Assembly (NCBI GenBank): GCA_958296025.1 | Contig: OY282430.1 | Coordinates: forward strand, 3,462,477-3,526,476 | DNA length: 64,000 nt | Reading direction: 5' to 3' | Source: an uncultured Pseudomonadales bacterium | GTDB taxonomy: Bacteria > Pseudomonadota > Gammaproteobacteria > Pseudomonadales > Azotimanducaceae | Shown here: piece by piece, positions 11,281-19,010 of the stretch | How positions within the stretch are numbered: the first letter of the stretch is position 1 | Layout of the letters: each line of letters opens with the position of its first letter | Made by a program: the position numbers and the translations under genes | Notes under the pieces: generated by a model | Databases searched by the model: none | Told to the model about the DNA's origin: nothing | What the model saw: the letters and a program-made list of their open reading frames with translations, nothing else

Positions 11281-11357
11281 AGGCGCGTAGCTCAGCAGGT
11301 TAGAGCGCCACCTTGACATGGTGGAGGTCCCCGGTTCGAATCCGGGCGTGCCTACCA
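11281..11357 (+). tRNA. tRNA-Val (anticodon GAC)
   Basis: A 77-nt cloverleaf with encoded CCA. Acceptor AGGCGCG/CGTGCCT (one G-U), anticodon arm CCACC-TTGACAT-GGTGG, T-arm CCCGG-TTCGAAT-CCGGG. Anticodon GAC reads GUC/GUU. A TATGAT at 11246-11251 could be its -10 box, but no matching -35 was seen. Confidence 0.97.
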
Positions 11358-11453
11358 ATCCGCCTTGCGCGCCTGTCTTGGGACGGACGCCGTTAAACTT
11401 GCGAAAAAACATGCGGGTTAGCAGCTCTAGGCGTATTCCCGGATAATGCACCC

Positions 11454-13238
11454 ATGGACGATGGCTACAACCGGGAGGCGTCCCGGGAACTCACTAGGCT
11501 ACTGCCGGCGCTGCGCTTCCTGCGCCCCTACGTCAAGCAAGTCGTCTTCGCCGGCTTCGCCTTGGTAGCCACCGCCGGCATCACCCTGTCCATCGGACAG
11601 GGCCTGCGCATGGTCATCGACCAAGGGTTTTCCGGCGACTCCGGCGCCCTGCTTGAGCGCGCCATCCTGATCTTCAGCGTACTCGTCGTCGGCCTCACCC
11701 TCGGCACCATGGTGCGCTTCTACCTCGTCTCCTGGATCGGCGAGCGGGTCAGCGCCGACATCCGGCTGGCCGTGTTCAAGCATCTCATCCGGCTGCATCC
11801 GGCTTTCTTTGAGGAGAACCGACCAACGGAGATCCAAAGCCGCATCACCACGGACACGACCTTGCTGCAGACGGTGATCGGCTCATCCGCCTCCATCGCG
11901 CTCAGGAATGCGCTGATGTTCATCGGCGGCGTGGTTCTGCTGGTGCTGACCAACCCGAGGCTGACCTTGGTGGTGCTGGTCAGCGCACCCTTGGTGGTCG
12001 CGCCCATCCTGTTCATTGGCCGCCGCGTGCGGCGCTTGTCGCGCAGCAGCCAAGATCGGCTGGCGGACGTGGGCACCCATGCCGGGGAGTCGCTGCGCTA
12101 TGTGAAGATCGTGCAGTCCTTCAACCACGAGGCGCGGGACGAGTCTGAGTTCACCGACCGCGTGGGCGCGGCGTTCGGCGTGGCGGTCCGCCGCATCAGG
12201 CAACGCACCTTCTTGATCGCCTTGGTGATGCTGATGGTGATGGCGGCCATTGGCGTCATGCTGTGGATCGGCGGCCAAGACGTGATTTCCGGCCGCACCT
12301 CCGCCGGGGAACTGGCGGCCTTCATCTTCTACGCCTTCATAGTCGCCGGCGCCGTGGGCGCCATCAGCGAGGTGTACAGCGACCTGCAGCGGGCGGCCGG
12401 CGCAATGGAGCGGCTGGTGGAGTTGCTCGGCGCCGCGGATGGTTTGCCGGAGCCGGCCAAGCCGGCGGCTTTGCCTAAGAGCGGCGGCCTCACCCTAAGC
12501 GTACGCAATCTATCCTTCGCCTATCCGGCCCGGCCCGAGGTTTCGGTGCTCAATGACGTCAGTTTCCAAGTGCGCCCCGGCGAGATGGTCGCCTTGGTGG
12601 GCCCCTCCGGCACCGGCAAGAGCACGCTCTTCGACCTGATTCAGCGCTTTTACGATCCGAACCGCGGCACCATTAGCCTTAACGAATGTGGGTTGTGCAC
12701 CTTGCGGCGCAGCGACGTGCGCGAGCGCATCGGCTTCGTGCCGCAAGATCCAGTTCTTTTCTCCGGTGCGCTTAGGTCGAACGTCCTTTACGGCAATCCA
12801 GACGCCACCACCGAGCAGTTGCACAACGCCCTAAGGCTGGCCCATGCCGAAACCTTCGTGAGCGCCTTGCCCAAGGGATTGGATACCTTCGTGGGTGAGG
12901 GAGGCGTTGGTCTCTCCGGCGGGCAGAAGCAACGTCTCGCCATCGCCCGGGCATTGCTGACCGACCCGGCCTTGCTGCTGCTCGACGAAGCCACCAGTGC
13001 CTTGGACGCGGAAAGCGAGCACGCCATCCGCAGGAGCATCGACGAAATCAAGGGCCGCTGCAGCATTCTGGTGATCGCCCATCGGCTGTCCACCGTGCGC
13101 CAAGCAGATCGCATACTGGTGCTCGACCGCGGCGCCCTTGTCGCAGAAGGAGGGCATGACGCCCTGATTCGCAGCAACGACCTCTACGCCCGCTTCACCC
13201 GTCTGCAACTCGAAGGACGGACCCTGCCAGCGGCTTGA
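11454..13238 (+). CDS. ABC-type exporter, fused permease-ATPase (MsbA/ABCB-like)
   Basis: Inner-membrane half-transporter of 594 residues that would act as a homodimer. A six-helix transmembrane domain (about 20-310) contains the ABCB-type intracellular loops (FFEENRPTEIQSRITTD, DVGTHAGESLRYVKIVQSF). The ATPase domain has Walker A GPSGTGKST near 383, Q-loop FVPQDPVLFSG, signature LSGGQKQRLAIARA near 487, Walker B LLLLDEATSALD near 506 and the switch His in IAHRLSTVR. The architecture matches lipid or drug exporters of the ABCB/MsbA type, but substrate cannot be read from sequence. No partner gene is adjacent, consistent with a stand-alone exporter. Confidence 0.93.
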   Translation: MDDGYNREASRELTRLLPALRFLRPYVKQVVFAGFALVATAGITLSIGQGLRMVIDQGFSGDSGALLERAILIFSVLVVGLTLGTMVRFYLVSWIGERVSADIRLAVFKHLIRLHPAFFEENRPTEIQSRITTDTTLLQTVIGSSASIALRNALMFIGGVVLLVLTNPRLTLVVLVSAPLVVAPILFIGRRVRRLSRSSQDRLADVGTHAGESLRYVKIVQSFNHEARDESEFTDRVGAAFGVAVRRIRQRTFLIALVMLMVMAAIGVMLWIGGQDVISGRTSAGELAAFIFYAFIVAGAVGAISEVYSDLQRAAGAMERLVELLGAADGLPEPAKPAALPKSGGLTLSVRNLSFAYPARPEVSVLNDVSFQVRPGEMVALVGPSGTGKSTLFDLIQRFYDPNRGTISLNECGLCTLRRSDVRERIGFVPQDPVLFSGALRSNVLYGNPDATTEQLHNALRLAHAETFVSALPKGLDTFVGEGGVGLSGGQKQRLAIARALLTDPALLLLDEATSALDAESEHAIRRSIDEIKGRCSILVIAHRLSTVRQADRILVLDRGALVAEGGHDALIRSNDLYARFTRLQLEGRTLPAA

Positions 13239-13407
13239 GAGATTGGCTGAAGGTCCATTGGCATTGGGCGGCGGCGCCTTGCGACCTTGCCCATTAGCAC
13301 TGCCGGCGGAAAACTGACACAATCTTCAGCCTAAGCTGCTGGAGGCTTTGAAAAATCCCCTGGACAATGGTTTGGAACATCAACCGCTTTGCAAAGGGGG
13401 AACGACA

Positions 13408-14067
13408 ATGAACCTCATGGTCAAGGAAATTTACGAAGCGTTCAAGGACGCCGGCGCCGACGAGGACAAGGCGATAGCCGCCGCCCAAGCAGTGCCTGCC
13501 GCTGAAATCTTGGCGACGAAAGCCGACATCGCCGAAGTGAAGGGCCAGATCGCCGATGTTAGAGGGGACGTCGCCCAAGTGAGAAGGGAAGTTGCCGAAT
13601 TCAGGGGCGAAATTACGGCGGAGATGGCGGAATTCCGGGGCGAAAACAGGGCGGAGATGGCGGAATTCCGGAGTGAAATCAGGACGGAGATGGTGGAATT
13701 CCGGAGTGAAATCAAGACGGAGATGGCCGAATTCCGGGATGAAAACAGGGCGGAGATGGCCGCACTCCGGGATGAAAACAGGGCGGAGATGGCCGCACTC
13801 CGCGGTGAAAACAAGGCGGAGATGGCCGCACTCCGGGGCGAAAACAAGGCGGAGATGGCCGCACTTCGGGGCGAAAACAGGGCGGAGATGGCTGCACTTC
13901 GGGGCGAAGTTACGGCGGAGATGGCCGAATTCCGGGGTGAAAACAGGTCAGAGATGGCCAGCTTGACAGGGATGGTCGGGCGCGAAATTGGCCGGGTCTA
14001 TTGGCATCTATGGCTAATGGGCGCCGGCCTTCTTGCCGCCATGGTGGGGCTTAGGCTATTCAACTGA
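13408..14067 (+). CDS. DUF1640/CCDC90-type coiled-coil membrane protein with 11-residue repeats
   Basis: 219-residue protein. Residues 1-45 are a short helical head (VKEIYEAFKDAGADEDKAI..ATKADIAEV) resembling DUF1640. Residues 61-181 are eleven tandem 11-residue units of the type EMAALRGENRA, a hendecad coiled coil. One transmembrane helix (WHLWLMGAGLLAAMVGL) lies at the C-terminus. I chose ATG 13408, preceded by AAAGGGGG; an upstream frame start at 13348 lacks this. The likely topology is a cytoplasmic rod anchored in the inner membrane. A second protein of the same design lies at 42087-42626. Function is unknown; eukaryotic relatives (MCUR1/CCDC90) are mitochondrial inner-membrane proteins. 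Confidence 0.8.
   Translation: MNLMVKEIYEAFKDAGADEDKAIAAAQAVPAAEILATKADIAEVKGQIADVRGDVAQVRREVAEFRGEITAEMAEFRGENRAEMAEFRSEIRTEMVEFRSEIKTEMAEFRDENRAEMAALRDENRAEMAALRGENKAEMAALRGENKAEMAALRGENRAEMAALRGEVTAEMAEFRGENRSEMASLTGMVGREIGRVYWHLWLMGAGLLAAMVGLRLFN
13588..13950 (+). repeat. 11 tandem copies of a 33-bp coding repeat
   Basis: Eleven in-frame 33-bp units encoding EMA(E/A)(F/L)R-(G/D/S)E-N/I-R/K-A/T. Neighbouring units in the middle are nearly identical in DNA, suggesting recent expansion by slippage or unequal exchange. There are no spacers, so it is not a CRISPR array. Confidence 0.95.
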
Positions 14068-14119
14068 TGCAAATTGAGGACGCCGTGCGGCCATTCGCCG
14101 CGCTCAGGGGCGGCAAGCG

Positions 14120-16003
14120 TTGAGCTACGCCTCCCTTTACCAGCGTTCCCTGATAGACCCGGAAGGGTTTTGGCGGGAGCGGGCCGAGGAAATCCCTTGG
14201 CTGGAGTTTCCGCCCAGCGTTTTGGAGCAAGACGGCAACGGCGCTTGGCGCTGGTTTCGCGGCGGCAAGACCAACACTTGTTGGCTGGCCTTGGACCGCC
14301 ACGTCGAAGCGGGGCGGGGAGAGCAAACCGCGCTGATTTACGATTCGCCGGTCACCGGCACGGTCACCCGGCACAGCTATGCGCAGCTTAGGGACCGGGC
14401 GGCGCGGGTGGCCGGCGGCCTCAAGGCGCTGGGGGTGGGCAAGGGCGACCGGGTGGTCCTCTACATGCCGATGGTGCCGGAGGCGGTCATCGCCATGCTG
14501 GCCTGCGCCCGCATCGGCGCCGTCCACTCCGTGGTGTTCGGCGGCTTCGCCGCGCCGGAATTGGCCAGCCGCATAGACGACGCCGCTCCCAAGGTGATCC
14601 TGAGCGCCTCCTGCGGCATCGAGGTGGCCACCGTCATTCCCTACAAGCCGTTGCTCGACGAGGCCATCCGCTTGGCGCGGCATCCGCCGGCCCACTGCGT
14701 GGTGCTGCAACGGCCGCAGTGCGAAGCGGCGCTGATTCCGGGCCGGGACTTGGATTGGGCGGGCTGGGAGGCGGCTGCGGCGCCGGCGCAGTGGACGTCG
14801 CTGGACGCCCTGGACCCCCTCTACATCCTCTACACCTCCGGCACCACCGGCAAACCCAAGGGTGTAGTGCGCGACACCGGCGGTCATGCGGTGGCGCTGC
14901 ACTGGACCATGCACGCCATTTACGGCGTCGAGGCCGGGGACGTGTTCTGGGCGGCATCGGACGTGGGCTGGGTGGTGGGCCACTCCTACATCGTCTATGG
15001 CCCCCTGCTGCGTGGCTGCACCACTGTGCTGTTCGAGGGCAAGCCGGTGCGCACACCGGACGCCAGGGCGTTCTGGCGGGTGATTCAAGACCACCGGGTC
15101 AACTGCTTCTTCACCGCGCCCACCGCCTTCCGCGCCATCAAGAAAGAAGATCCGCACTGCCGCCTCAAGCAGAGCTACGATCTCTCCTCACTGCGCTATC
15201 AATTCGTCGCCGGGGAGCGGCTCGACCCGCCCACCTACCACTGGCTTAAGCAGCACTTGGACATTCCCGTCATCGACCACTGGTGGCAGACGGAGACCGG
15301 CTGGTCCATCTGCACCAACCTCGCCGGAGTGGAACTGATGGAGACCCGCCCCGGCTCCCCAACCGTGCCGGCACCGGGCTACGACCTGCGCATTCTGGAC
15401 GAAGGCGGGCGCGAGCTTGGCTCCGGCGAACAGGGCGCCATCGTCATCAAGGCGCCGCTGCCGCCGGGCGCCTTCACCACCATCTGGCGCGACCACGAGC
15501 GCTATGCCGATGCCTATTGGTCCCGCTACCCGGGCTTCTACCTAACCGGGGACGGCGGCCACCGGGACGCGGACGGTTATGTCTATGTCATGGGCCGGAT
15601 AGACGACGTGATCAACGTGGCCGGCCACCGCCTTTCGACGGGTCAGCTGGAGGAGGTGGTGGCCAGCCATTCGGCAGTGGCGGAATGCGCCGTGGTCGGC
15701 GTTCAGGATGCCGACAAGGGCCAAGTGCCGTTCGGCCTAGTGGTGCTGAAGGACGGCGTGAACTTGGGGGAGGCCGCACTGCAGGCGGAGTTGGTGCAAT
15801 TGGTGCGCACCCAGGTCGGCCCCTTCGCCAACTTCAAGCAGGCCGTGCTGGTGGCGCGGCTGCCGAAGACCCGCTCCGGCAAAATCCTGCGCCAAGCCTT
15901 GCGTCAGTTGTTGGATGGAGAAACCCCAACCATTCCCTCCACCATTGATGACCCGGCCATCATCGGCGAGATCGAAGCGCGGCTACGGGAAGTGGCACCC
16001 TAA
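14120..16003 (+). CDS. prpE: Propionyl-CoA synthetase (acetyl-CoA synthetase-like)
   Basis: AMP-forming acyl-CoA synthetase of 627 residues, closest in pattern to PrpE, which activates propionate with ATP and CoA. An N-terminal ACAS domain precedes the AMP-binding core: YTSGTTGKPKGVVRDTGG near 238, GWVVGHSYIVYGPLLRG, and HWWQTETGW. The C-terminal lid carries the catalytic Lys in KTRSGKILR near 583. PrpE-type features are VVRDTGGHAVAL and a shorter N-terminus than Acs. The start appears to be TTG 14120; the ribosome-binding site is weak. Its 3' end overlaps the convergent arsC by a few bases. It belongs with mmsA and the epimerase in propionyl-CoA metabolism. Confidence 0.88.
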   Translation: MSYASLYQRSLIDPEGFWRERAEEIPWLEFPPSVLEQDGNGAWRWFRGGKTNTCWLALDRHVEAGRGEQTALIYDSPVTGTVTRHSYAQLRDRAARVAGGLKALGVGKGDRVVLYMPMVPEAVIAMLACARIGAVHSVVFGGFAAPELASRIDDAAPKVILSASCGIEVATVIPYKPLLDEAIRLARHPPAHCVVLQRPQCEAALIPGRDLDWAGWEAAAAPAQWTSLDALDPLYILYTSGTTGKPKGVVRDTGGHAVALHWTMHAIYGVEAGDVFWAASDVGWVVGHSYIVYGPLLRGCTTVLFEGKPVRTPDARAFWRVIQDHRVNCFFTAPTAFRAIKKEDPHCRLKQSYDLSSLRYQFVAGERLDPPTYHWLKQHLDIPVIDHWWQTETGWSICTNLAGVELMETRPGSPTVPAPGYDLRILDEGGRELGSGEQGAIVIKAPLPPGAFTTIWRDHERYADAYWSRYPGFYLTGDGGHRDADGYVYVMGRIDDVINVAGHRLSTGQLEEVVASHSAVAECAVVGVQDADKGQVPFGLVVLKDGVNLGEAALQAELVQLVRTQVGPFANFKQAVLVARLPKTRSGKILRQALRQLLDGETPTIPSTIDDPAIIGEIEARLREVAP

Positions 16004-16350
16004 AGTATGCTCAGCACCTGCTCCGGCGGACGGCCGATGGCGGCCTTGCCGTTGGCGGTGACGATGGGCCGTTCGATCAAGATGGGGTTGGCGACCATGG
16101 CCGCAACCAACTCAGCCTCGGTCAGGCCTGCGTCGGCGAGGTTCAATGCCTTGTACGGTGCCTCTTTGCGGCGCATCAGCGCCCTTGGCTCCAGCCCCAG
16201 CAGGTTCAGCAGCGCCTTCAAAGCGGGGGCGTCCGGCGGGGTTTCCAGATAACGGATGATCTGCGGCTCAAGGCCCTGCTCCTGCAGCAGCGCCAAGGTC
16301 CGCCGCGATTTGGAGCACTTTGGATTATGGTAGATGGTGACTTCGCTCAT
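16000..16350 (-). CDS. arsC: Arsenate reductase (glutaredoxin-type)
   Basis: ArsC of the glutaredoxin/thioredoxin-fold family, 116 residues, reducing arsenate to arsenite with glutathione and glutaredoxin. The catalytic Cys is in YHNPKCSKSR near residue 11. The conserved arginines appear in RYLETPP, LMRRKEAPY and the IERPIV-GRPPEQVLSIL tail, all as in E. coli ArsC. Start chosen at ATG 16350 (MSEVTIYHNP); an in-frame ATG at 16359 is possible. No arsenite pump or arsR is nearby, so it may serve background arsenate resistance. It is convergent with prpE (tail overlap) and closely divergent from the thioredoxin gene. Confidence 0.9.
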   Translation of the reverse strand: MSEVTIYHNPKCSKSRRTLALLQEQGLEPQIIRYLETPPDAPALKALLNLLGLEPRALMRRKEAPYKALNLADAGLTEAELVAAMVANPILIERPIVTANGKAAIGRPPEQVLSIL

Positions 16351-16373
16351 GGTGGCCATTGGGTTGGAAGTGC

Positions 16374-16871
16374 ATGTCGGCGGCATTAAACCATACAGCG
16401 ACGCTCACCTCGGCATGGCGGCGGAGCGGTTCGGCAGTGGCGCTGGCAGCGGGCGGGCTTCTCCTGCTTTGGGGCTGCGCCGGCTGCGGGGCGGAACCCG
16501 CCAAAGTGGTGTCCGGCGGCGTGGCGGCGCTCGATGAATGGCGGGGCAGCTGGCTGGTTATCAACTATTGGGCGGAGTGGTGCGAGCCATGCCGGGATGA
16601 AATCCCGGAATTGAATGCCCTGCACCACACGCAGCCCGAAGTGGCGGTGGTCGGCGTCAATTTCGATGGCGTCTCCGGCGACAAGCTCAACGCCCTGATA
16701 GCCCGCATGGGCATCGAATTCCCTGTCCTGACCTCGGACCCCCGCCCCCATTGGGGCTATGCAGCCCCAAGCGCCTTACCCATGACCGTCTTGATCGGCC
16801 CGAACGGCGTCCTGCGCGAACGGCTGCTAGGTCCCCAAACCCAAGAGACCCTACTGGCCGCCATGCAATGA
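16374..16871 (+). CDS. TlpA-like thioredoxin lipoprotein
   Basis: Thioredoxin-fold protein of 165 residues with redox motif WCEPC in INYWAEWCEPCRDEIPELN and the cis-Pro region SALPMTVLIGPNG, characteristic of TlpA/ResA-like periplasmic reductases. An N-terminal hydrophobic segment ends in LLLWGC, a plausible lipobox near residue 35, so it should face the periplasm. The start at ATG 16374 leaves only 23 bp to the divergent arsC start, so at least one promoter must lie within the opposite gene. A later GTG within the hydrophobic segment is possible but would remove the basic N-region. No cytochrome-c maturation genes are adjacent. Confidence 0.85.
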   Translation: MSAALNHTATLTSAWRRSGSAVALAAGGLLLLWGCAGCGAEPAKVVSGGVAALDEWRGSWLVINYWAEWCEPCRDEIPELNALHHTQPEVAVVGVNFDGVSGDKLNALIARMGIEFPVLTSDPRPHWGYAAPSALPMTVLIGPNGVLRERLLGPQTQETLLAAMQ

Positions 16872-17003
16872 CCTGTGACTTGCTGAGCCGAGACGCCCTA
16901 TCCCAACCCGCAACGGCATCGATGATCGCCGCGCAAGATTCCCTTCCGCGGCCCGCGCCGCCAGCCATCCATGCTCCCCACTGACCGAGGAAACCGCACA
17001 CCC

Positions 17004-17450
17004 ATGAACAACCCTGAACCCATAGGCCGCTTCGACCACATCGGCATCGCCGTCCACAGCATCGACAAGGCGCTGCCATTCTTCGCCGACGCCTTGGGCG
17101 CCAAGCTGCGGCGCATCGGCAACAGCCGCGACGGCAGTTTCCGGGTCGCCATCCTGGACCTGCACGACTTCTGCATTGAACTGCTGGAGCCCATTGACCC
17201 CAACGGCTTTCTCGCCAAGCACTTGGCGGCCCGCGGCGAAGGCGTCCACCACATCACCCTGCAAACCCCGGACCTTGAGCGCAAAACCCTGCTGCTGGAG
17301 GCGGCCGGCATCCGCGTCGTGGAAAAGGAGTTTGCAGACCCAAACAACATCGGCGCCTTCATCTCCCCCAAAAGCGCCCACGGCGTGCTGATTCAATTGG
17401 GCCAAACCTTGGGGCCGCTGAACAATCCGCCGCATTGGCAGCACGAATAG
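17004..17450 (+). CDS. mce: Methylmalonyl-CoA epimerase (VOC family)
   Basis: Glyoxalase/VOC-fold metalloenzyme of 148 residues interconverting (R)- and (S)-methylmalonyl-CoA. Metal ligands are visible as His in FDHIGIAVHS, Glu/His in the EGVHHITLQT region and Glu/Asp-type positions in the second half (SPKSAHGVLIQL). These motifs match bacterial Mce. Start ATG 17004 has GAGGA upstream; a longer frame from 16971 is less likely. It suggests propionyl-CoA is oxidised through methylmalonyl-CoA, in line with prpE and mmsA in the same window. The carboxylase and mutase are not here. Confidence 0.87.
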   Translation: MNNPEPIGRFDHIGIAVHSIDKALPFFADALGAKLRRIGNSRDGSFRVAILDLHDFCIELLEPIDPNGFLAKHLAARGEGVHHITLQTPDLERKTLLLEAAGIRVVEKEFADPNNIGAFISPKSAHGVLIQLGQTLGPLNNPPHWQHE

Positions 17451-17569
17451 CGGTCGGGGGTTGTCTTCAGAACGGCGTAGCCGAGTTGGGGTGGTTCGCT
17501 CCCCATTCAAGAACAGGCTGCCAAGGCGATGCCTCAGACCAGAGAGGGGTTGGGCCCTGGGTCTCCTAA

Positions 17570-17929
17570 GCCCACGATTCGACGGAACCAAATCTGCTCA
17601 TCGGCTCAGTTGTCCAGCGGTTCAGAATCGCCCGACTAGGTTTATCAGCCGCGGAGATGGTTGTCCTTATCAACGTACTTATGTATTGGTGGACCCCAGA
17701 GCAATGGCCTCATCCGAGGCCTAGACAAATTGCCAATAGGATGGGTGGAACGACGCGTACGGCTGAGCGGCAGCTGAAGAAGCTCGAACGCAGGGGGTTG
17801 ATTCGGCGTTTGCCGAGTGAAGAGAATGGAAAAGGTCCTCGAATTCGGCGGATTGATCTGACTGGTTTAATTCAGGTGCTTCAAGAGCTAGCCGAAGAGC
17901 TCCGTTCTCACCCAAGTTTTTCAGGATAG
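17570..17929 (+). CDS. Winged-helix DNA-binding protein, start uncertain
   Basis: An open frame from 17570, with the first ATG at 17657, encodes AEMVVLINVLMYWWTPEQ, then PRPRQIANRMGGTTRTAERQ and LKKLERRGLIRRLPSEE. This is the helix-turn-helix plus wing layout common in phage- and plasmid-borne DnaD/Rep-like or MarR-like regulators. Protein-like sequence continues upstream of the ATG (GSVVQRFRIARLGLSA) without a canonical start, so the gene is either 5'-truncated or starts at a CTG or ATC codon. The N-terminal part lies in the left direct repeat. Function cannot be assigned beyond DNA binding. Confidence 0.55.
   Translation, partial: AHDSTEPNLLIGSVVQRFRIARLGLSAAEMVVLINVLMYWWTPEQWPHPRPRQIANRMGGTTRTAERQLKKLERRGLIRRLPSEENGKGPRIRRIDLTGLIQVLQELAEELRSHPSFSG
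17577..17629 (+). repeat. Direct repeat, left copy (53 bp)
   Basis: Matches 19748-19800: the first 32 bp differ at one position and the remaining 21 bp at about six. It lies 126 bp after the epimerase gene. In one frame both copies read EPNLLIGS..Q..RI, and here this frame runs straight into the winged-helix gene. Confidence 0.8.
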
Positions 17930-17958
17930 CAGGGGAAAGTGGGAGATTTCACGACTAA

Positions 17959-18069
17959 TGCGGCGTAGCTTAAACGGACAAAGCCCCTAGGTTCGAGGTA
18001 CACGACTAGTTTGACACCTATAGTGTACCGCCTAGGAGGATGCAGGTTCGAGTCCTGCCGTCGCTACCA
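17959..18069 (+). tRNA. tRNA-Arg(UCG)-like gene with 34-nt hairpin insert in the anticodon loop
   Basis: A 111-nt tRNA-like sequence ending in encoded CCA. Acceptor TGCGGCG/CGTCGCT pairs in 6 of 7 positions (U-U at 1-72). The D-arm GCTT-AAACGGACA-AAGC has A14, G18G19 and A21; the anticodon stem is CCTAG/CTAGG; the variable loop is AGGAT; the T-arm GCAGG-TTCGAGT-CCTGC is canonical. Between A37 (17996) and C38 (18031) lie 34 extra nt (17997-18030) forming GGTACAC/GTGTACC around a 19-nt loop. Without them the molecule is a regular 77-nt tRNA with U33, anticodon UCG and the arginine identity bases A20, C35 and G36. It is far too short for a group I intron. It may be a pseudo-tRNA or an interrupted tRNA. 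Confidence 0.6.
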
Positions 18070-18219
18070 CAGTCGAATTCATCTCTACATCGCAGCGGTC
18101 TCTAGCCCTATGCCGGTTTGTGGCTGCGAGTGACGGCCTCGTGGTATGGTTCCGCCTAGTTCAGCGCCCTGCTGTGCAAGAACGGGTTGTGCATTGGCGT
18201 GACGAGCTCAGGGTGAAGT

Positions 18220-19010
18220 ATGGTGGATGAGGAGATCGGCCAGCCTCCGGCGCAAAGCGGCGGTCTAGCTCTGCCGAAAACCATGGCGGCTCACTTCGCC
18301 ACCCTCATTGAGCATTTAGGCCGCCATCTTCCGGTCCATCGCTTGGTCATGGGCGGTGGCAGCATTTTGGCGGCGCACTGGGGGCACAGAGCGTCCACGG
18401 ACATTGACTTATTCACGTCTTACAGCGCCATGAAGGACATGCTTGACGATGCGGGGTGCGCCTGCAGCTAGCCTTGGCGGGGGTTCCATCCCGCCAACCA
18501 GCCCAGGTTTTGCCTTCTGGGCTTGTGTGCGGTGACGTACAGGGAACGCCGTTTTCTTTGCATGACAACCTTTTCGTCAGTGATGACAGGTTGCCTACGG
18601 AGAGCGTTTGCGGCACTCCTGTGCAGGCCGCCACCGTGGGGGAGGTGTTTGACGGCAAAATACTGGGGCGTCTATTGAATCACAGCCTTGGCGCTTACCG
18701 CCCGCCACCGGTGCGGGATTTGTATGACATTGTCGTTGGCGCTCAGAAAGTTCCTGAAGTAATGCAAAATGCCTTGGATCGCTTGTCTGAGGAGGATGCG
18801 CTGGCAATGGCTGAGTATCTGCATGCCACTACTGACAAATGGCACCAACAAGACTCTAAGCGGCTTATTGATGCCCGATGGGACGTCAGGCTTGACGGTC
18901 TTCCAAGGCGCATGGCAGCTGCCTTCCGCAGCCGGAACGTGGCCGTCATGCCCATTGCGGCAATCCGGGAGCGCCGCGACAGCGACCGAGAACAGGACGA
19001 GAAAGCATGA
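18220..19010 (+). pseudogene. AbiEii-type nucleotidyltransferase, split by a one-base frameshift
   Basis: The first frame (18220-18471) carries the nucleotidyltransferase signature MGGGSILAAHWGHRASTDIDLF, as in AbiEii/AbiGii toxin-like proteins. It stops at CACS. The continuation in the -1 frame runs from about GTG 18456 (VRLQLALAG) to 19010, with VGEVFDGKILGRLL and VRDLYDIVVGAQKV typical of the C-terminal half. Joining at the GGGG run 18453-18456 gives about 260 residues, the family length. Either one G was lost (inactivation or sequencing error) or slippage occurs at this run. Family members transfer nucleotides to tRNA or protein targets in phage defence. The upstream gene shows no AbiEi antitoxin features. 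Confidence 0.75.

Noticed and set aside
13588-13950. Regular 33-bp repeats resembling a CRISPR array
   Set aside because: Units are adjacent without spacers, in frame and coding for a coiled coil.
17997-18030. Insert in the tRNA as a group I or group II intron
   Set aside because: At 34 nt it lacks all conserved intron core elements and is far too short to self-splice.
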